Assembly: GCF_000247695.1 (NCBI RefSeq)
Contig: NW_004624784.1
Location: 12,104,813-12,168,812 of the forward strand
From: Heterocephalus glaber
Lineage: Eukaryota; Chordata; Mammalia; Rodentia; Bathyergidae
Length of the DNA stretch: 64,000 bases
Direction: 5' to 3'
The translations under genes and the position numbers were made by a program. The notes below the pieces were generated by a model. That model searched no databases and had not been told where the DNA came from. It saw only the letters and a program-made list of their open reading frames with translations. This document shows, piece after piece, positions 63,546-64,000 of this stretch. Numbering within the stretch: the first letter of the stretch is position 1; every line of letters starts with the position of its first letter.

Positions 63546-64000
63546 CTGAACAAAGTGAACTTCCCACTTGAGGAAGTAGCAGCAGGGGTTGTTTTACAGA
63601 AAGAAGCCCAGGAGGAGATAGGCCTGGGAGATGTGAAATACCGCCTGGAACCCCTCATCAGGGCTCCACTCCAAATGAAACTCTCAAGCTGCTCTGGCCA
63701 GAACTTCAAGACTCAGTGGCTCCCCTTCAGCACAACCTGCGGAGAGTGTTTCCAGCCCTGGAAGGCAGAGCCTGTGACATACCACTGGAAGAAGCCCTCC
63801 CATTCAGATGACACTTAGCCCTGCAGGGTACAAATAACAGGGGATAATGGAATAGCATTCTGTATGAAGCAAAATCTGAACTCTCTGTTCCCAACTCACT
63901 TCACCTATCCAAGGGCAGTCCTGTGCCCCAGACAGATCCCAGTAGTGGAAGCTTGCTGGACCAGTCAGCAGCCCTGAAGTCCAGGCTCTCAAATTTAAGT
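63546..64000. other. Unassigned noncoding sequence to window end
   Basis: A frame at 63555-63818 has no domain. No repeat recognised. Anything that follows lies outside the window. Confidence 0.38.

Noticed and set aside
1..64000. CRISPR array, operon, prophage or other prokaryotic system
   Set aside because: No regularly spaced repeats, no dense coding, and abundant mammalian repeats. The window is mammalian nuclear DNA.
1..64000. Intact endogenous retrovirus
   Set aside because: Only solo or heavily decayed LTR-like pieces are visible. No gag, pol or env-like open frame was found.

Overview
This window looks like nuclear DNA from a placental mammal, most likely a non-murid rodent. The evidence is the repeat content. 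There is a recurring SINE derived from tRNA-Ala (ID-like; A box tagctcagtgg, B box gttcgatcc, ending 'ggtacc' plus an A-rich tail). There are also 7SL-derived B1-like SINEs, one with the internal duplication typical of rodent B1, and B1-plus-ID composites of the kind known from the squirrel, dormouse and beaver side of the rodent tree. Ancient mammal-wide repeats (MIR, L2, MaLR/MLT1-type LTRs, L1M/HAL1-like LINEs) make up the rest. The SINE form suggests a beaver- or squirrel-related animal, but the species is inference.

I find no protein-coding gene, exon, tRNA, rRNA or snRNA gene that I can support. Every open frame is short and is either repeat-derived, low-complexity, or without a recognisable fold or motif. 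The only true coding remnants are broken LINE-1 ORF2 C-termini (5.85-6.67 kb, 20.46-21.14 kb) and a decayed internal ORF2 region (21.14-23.49 kb). The window is therefore intergenic or intronic DNA.

Layout: 0-2.4 kb, L1 3' ends, an ID SINE and ancient LTRs. 4-8 kb, MIRs, a young L1 3' fragment with its target-site duplication, and two candidate conserved noncoding blocks (5.0-5.3, 7.0-7.3). 9-12.7 kb, MaLR/ERVL-type LTRs, an L1M fragment and another candidate block. 13-15.8 kb, mostly unassigned. 15.8-23.5 kb, an A+T-rich LINE zone: a HAL1/L1-like element split by an LTR-retroelement-like insertion, then nested L1s serving as targets for at least five SINEs. 23.5-36 kb, G+C-richer sequence with MIR/L2, microsatellites and several AT-rich islands that look constrained. 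37.5-38.1 and 40.4-40.8 kb, two CpG-dense blocks; the second abuts a long candidate conserved block (39.9-40.4). 42-64 kb, opposed LTRs, L2/MIR fragments, SINEs, and candidate enhancer-like islands at 44.3, 46.1, 49.7, 56.2 and 60.2 kb carrying homeodomain, POU-octamer and E-box type motifs.

Taken together, scattered AT-rich homeodomain/POU motif islands in a gene-free, repeat-bearing background with two CpG blocks resemble the regulatory landscape of a developmental gene lying outside the window. I could not run alignments, so conservation is inferred from sequence character only. I found no evidence for a novel enzymatic or defence-type system here. Repeat family names come from recognising consensus-like wording, not from a database search.
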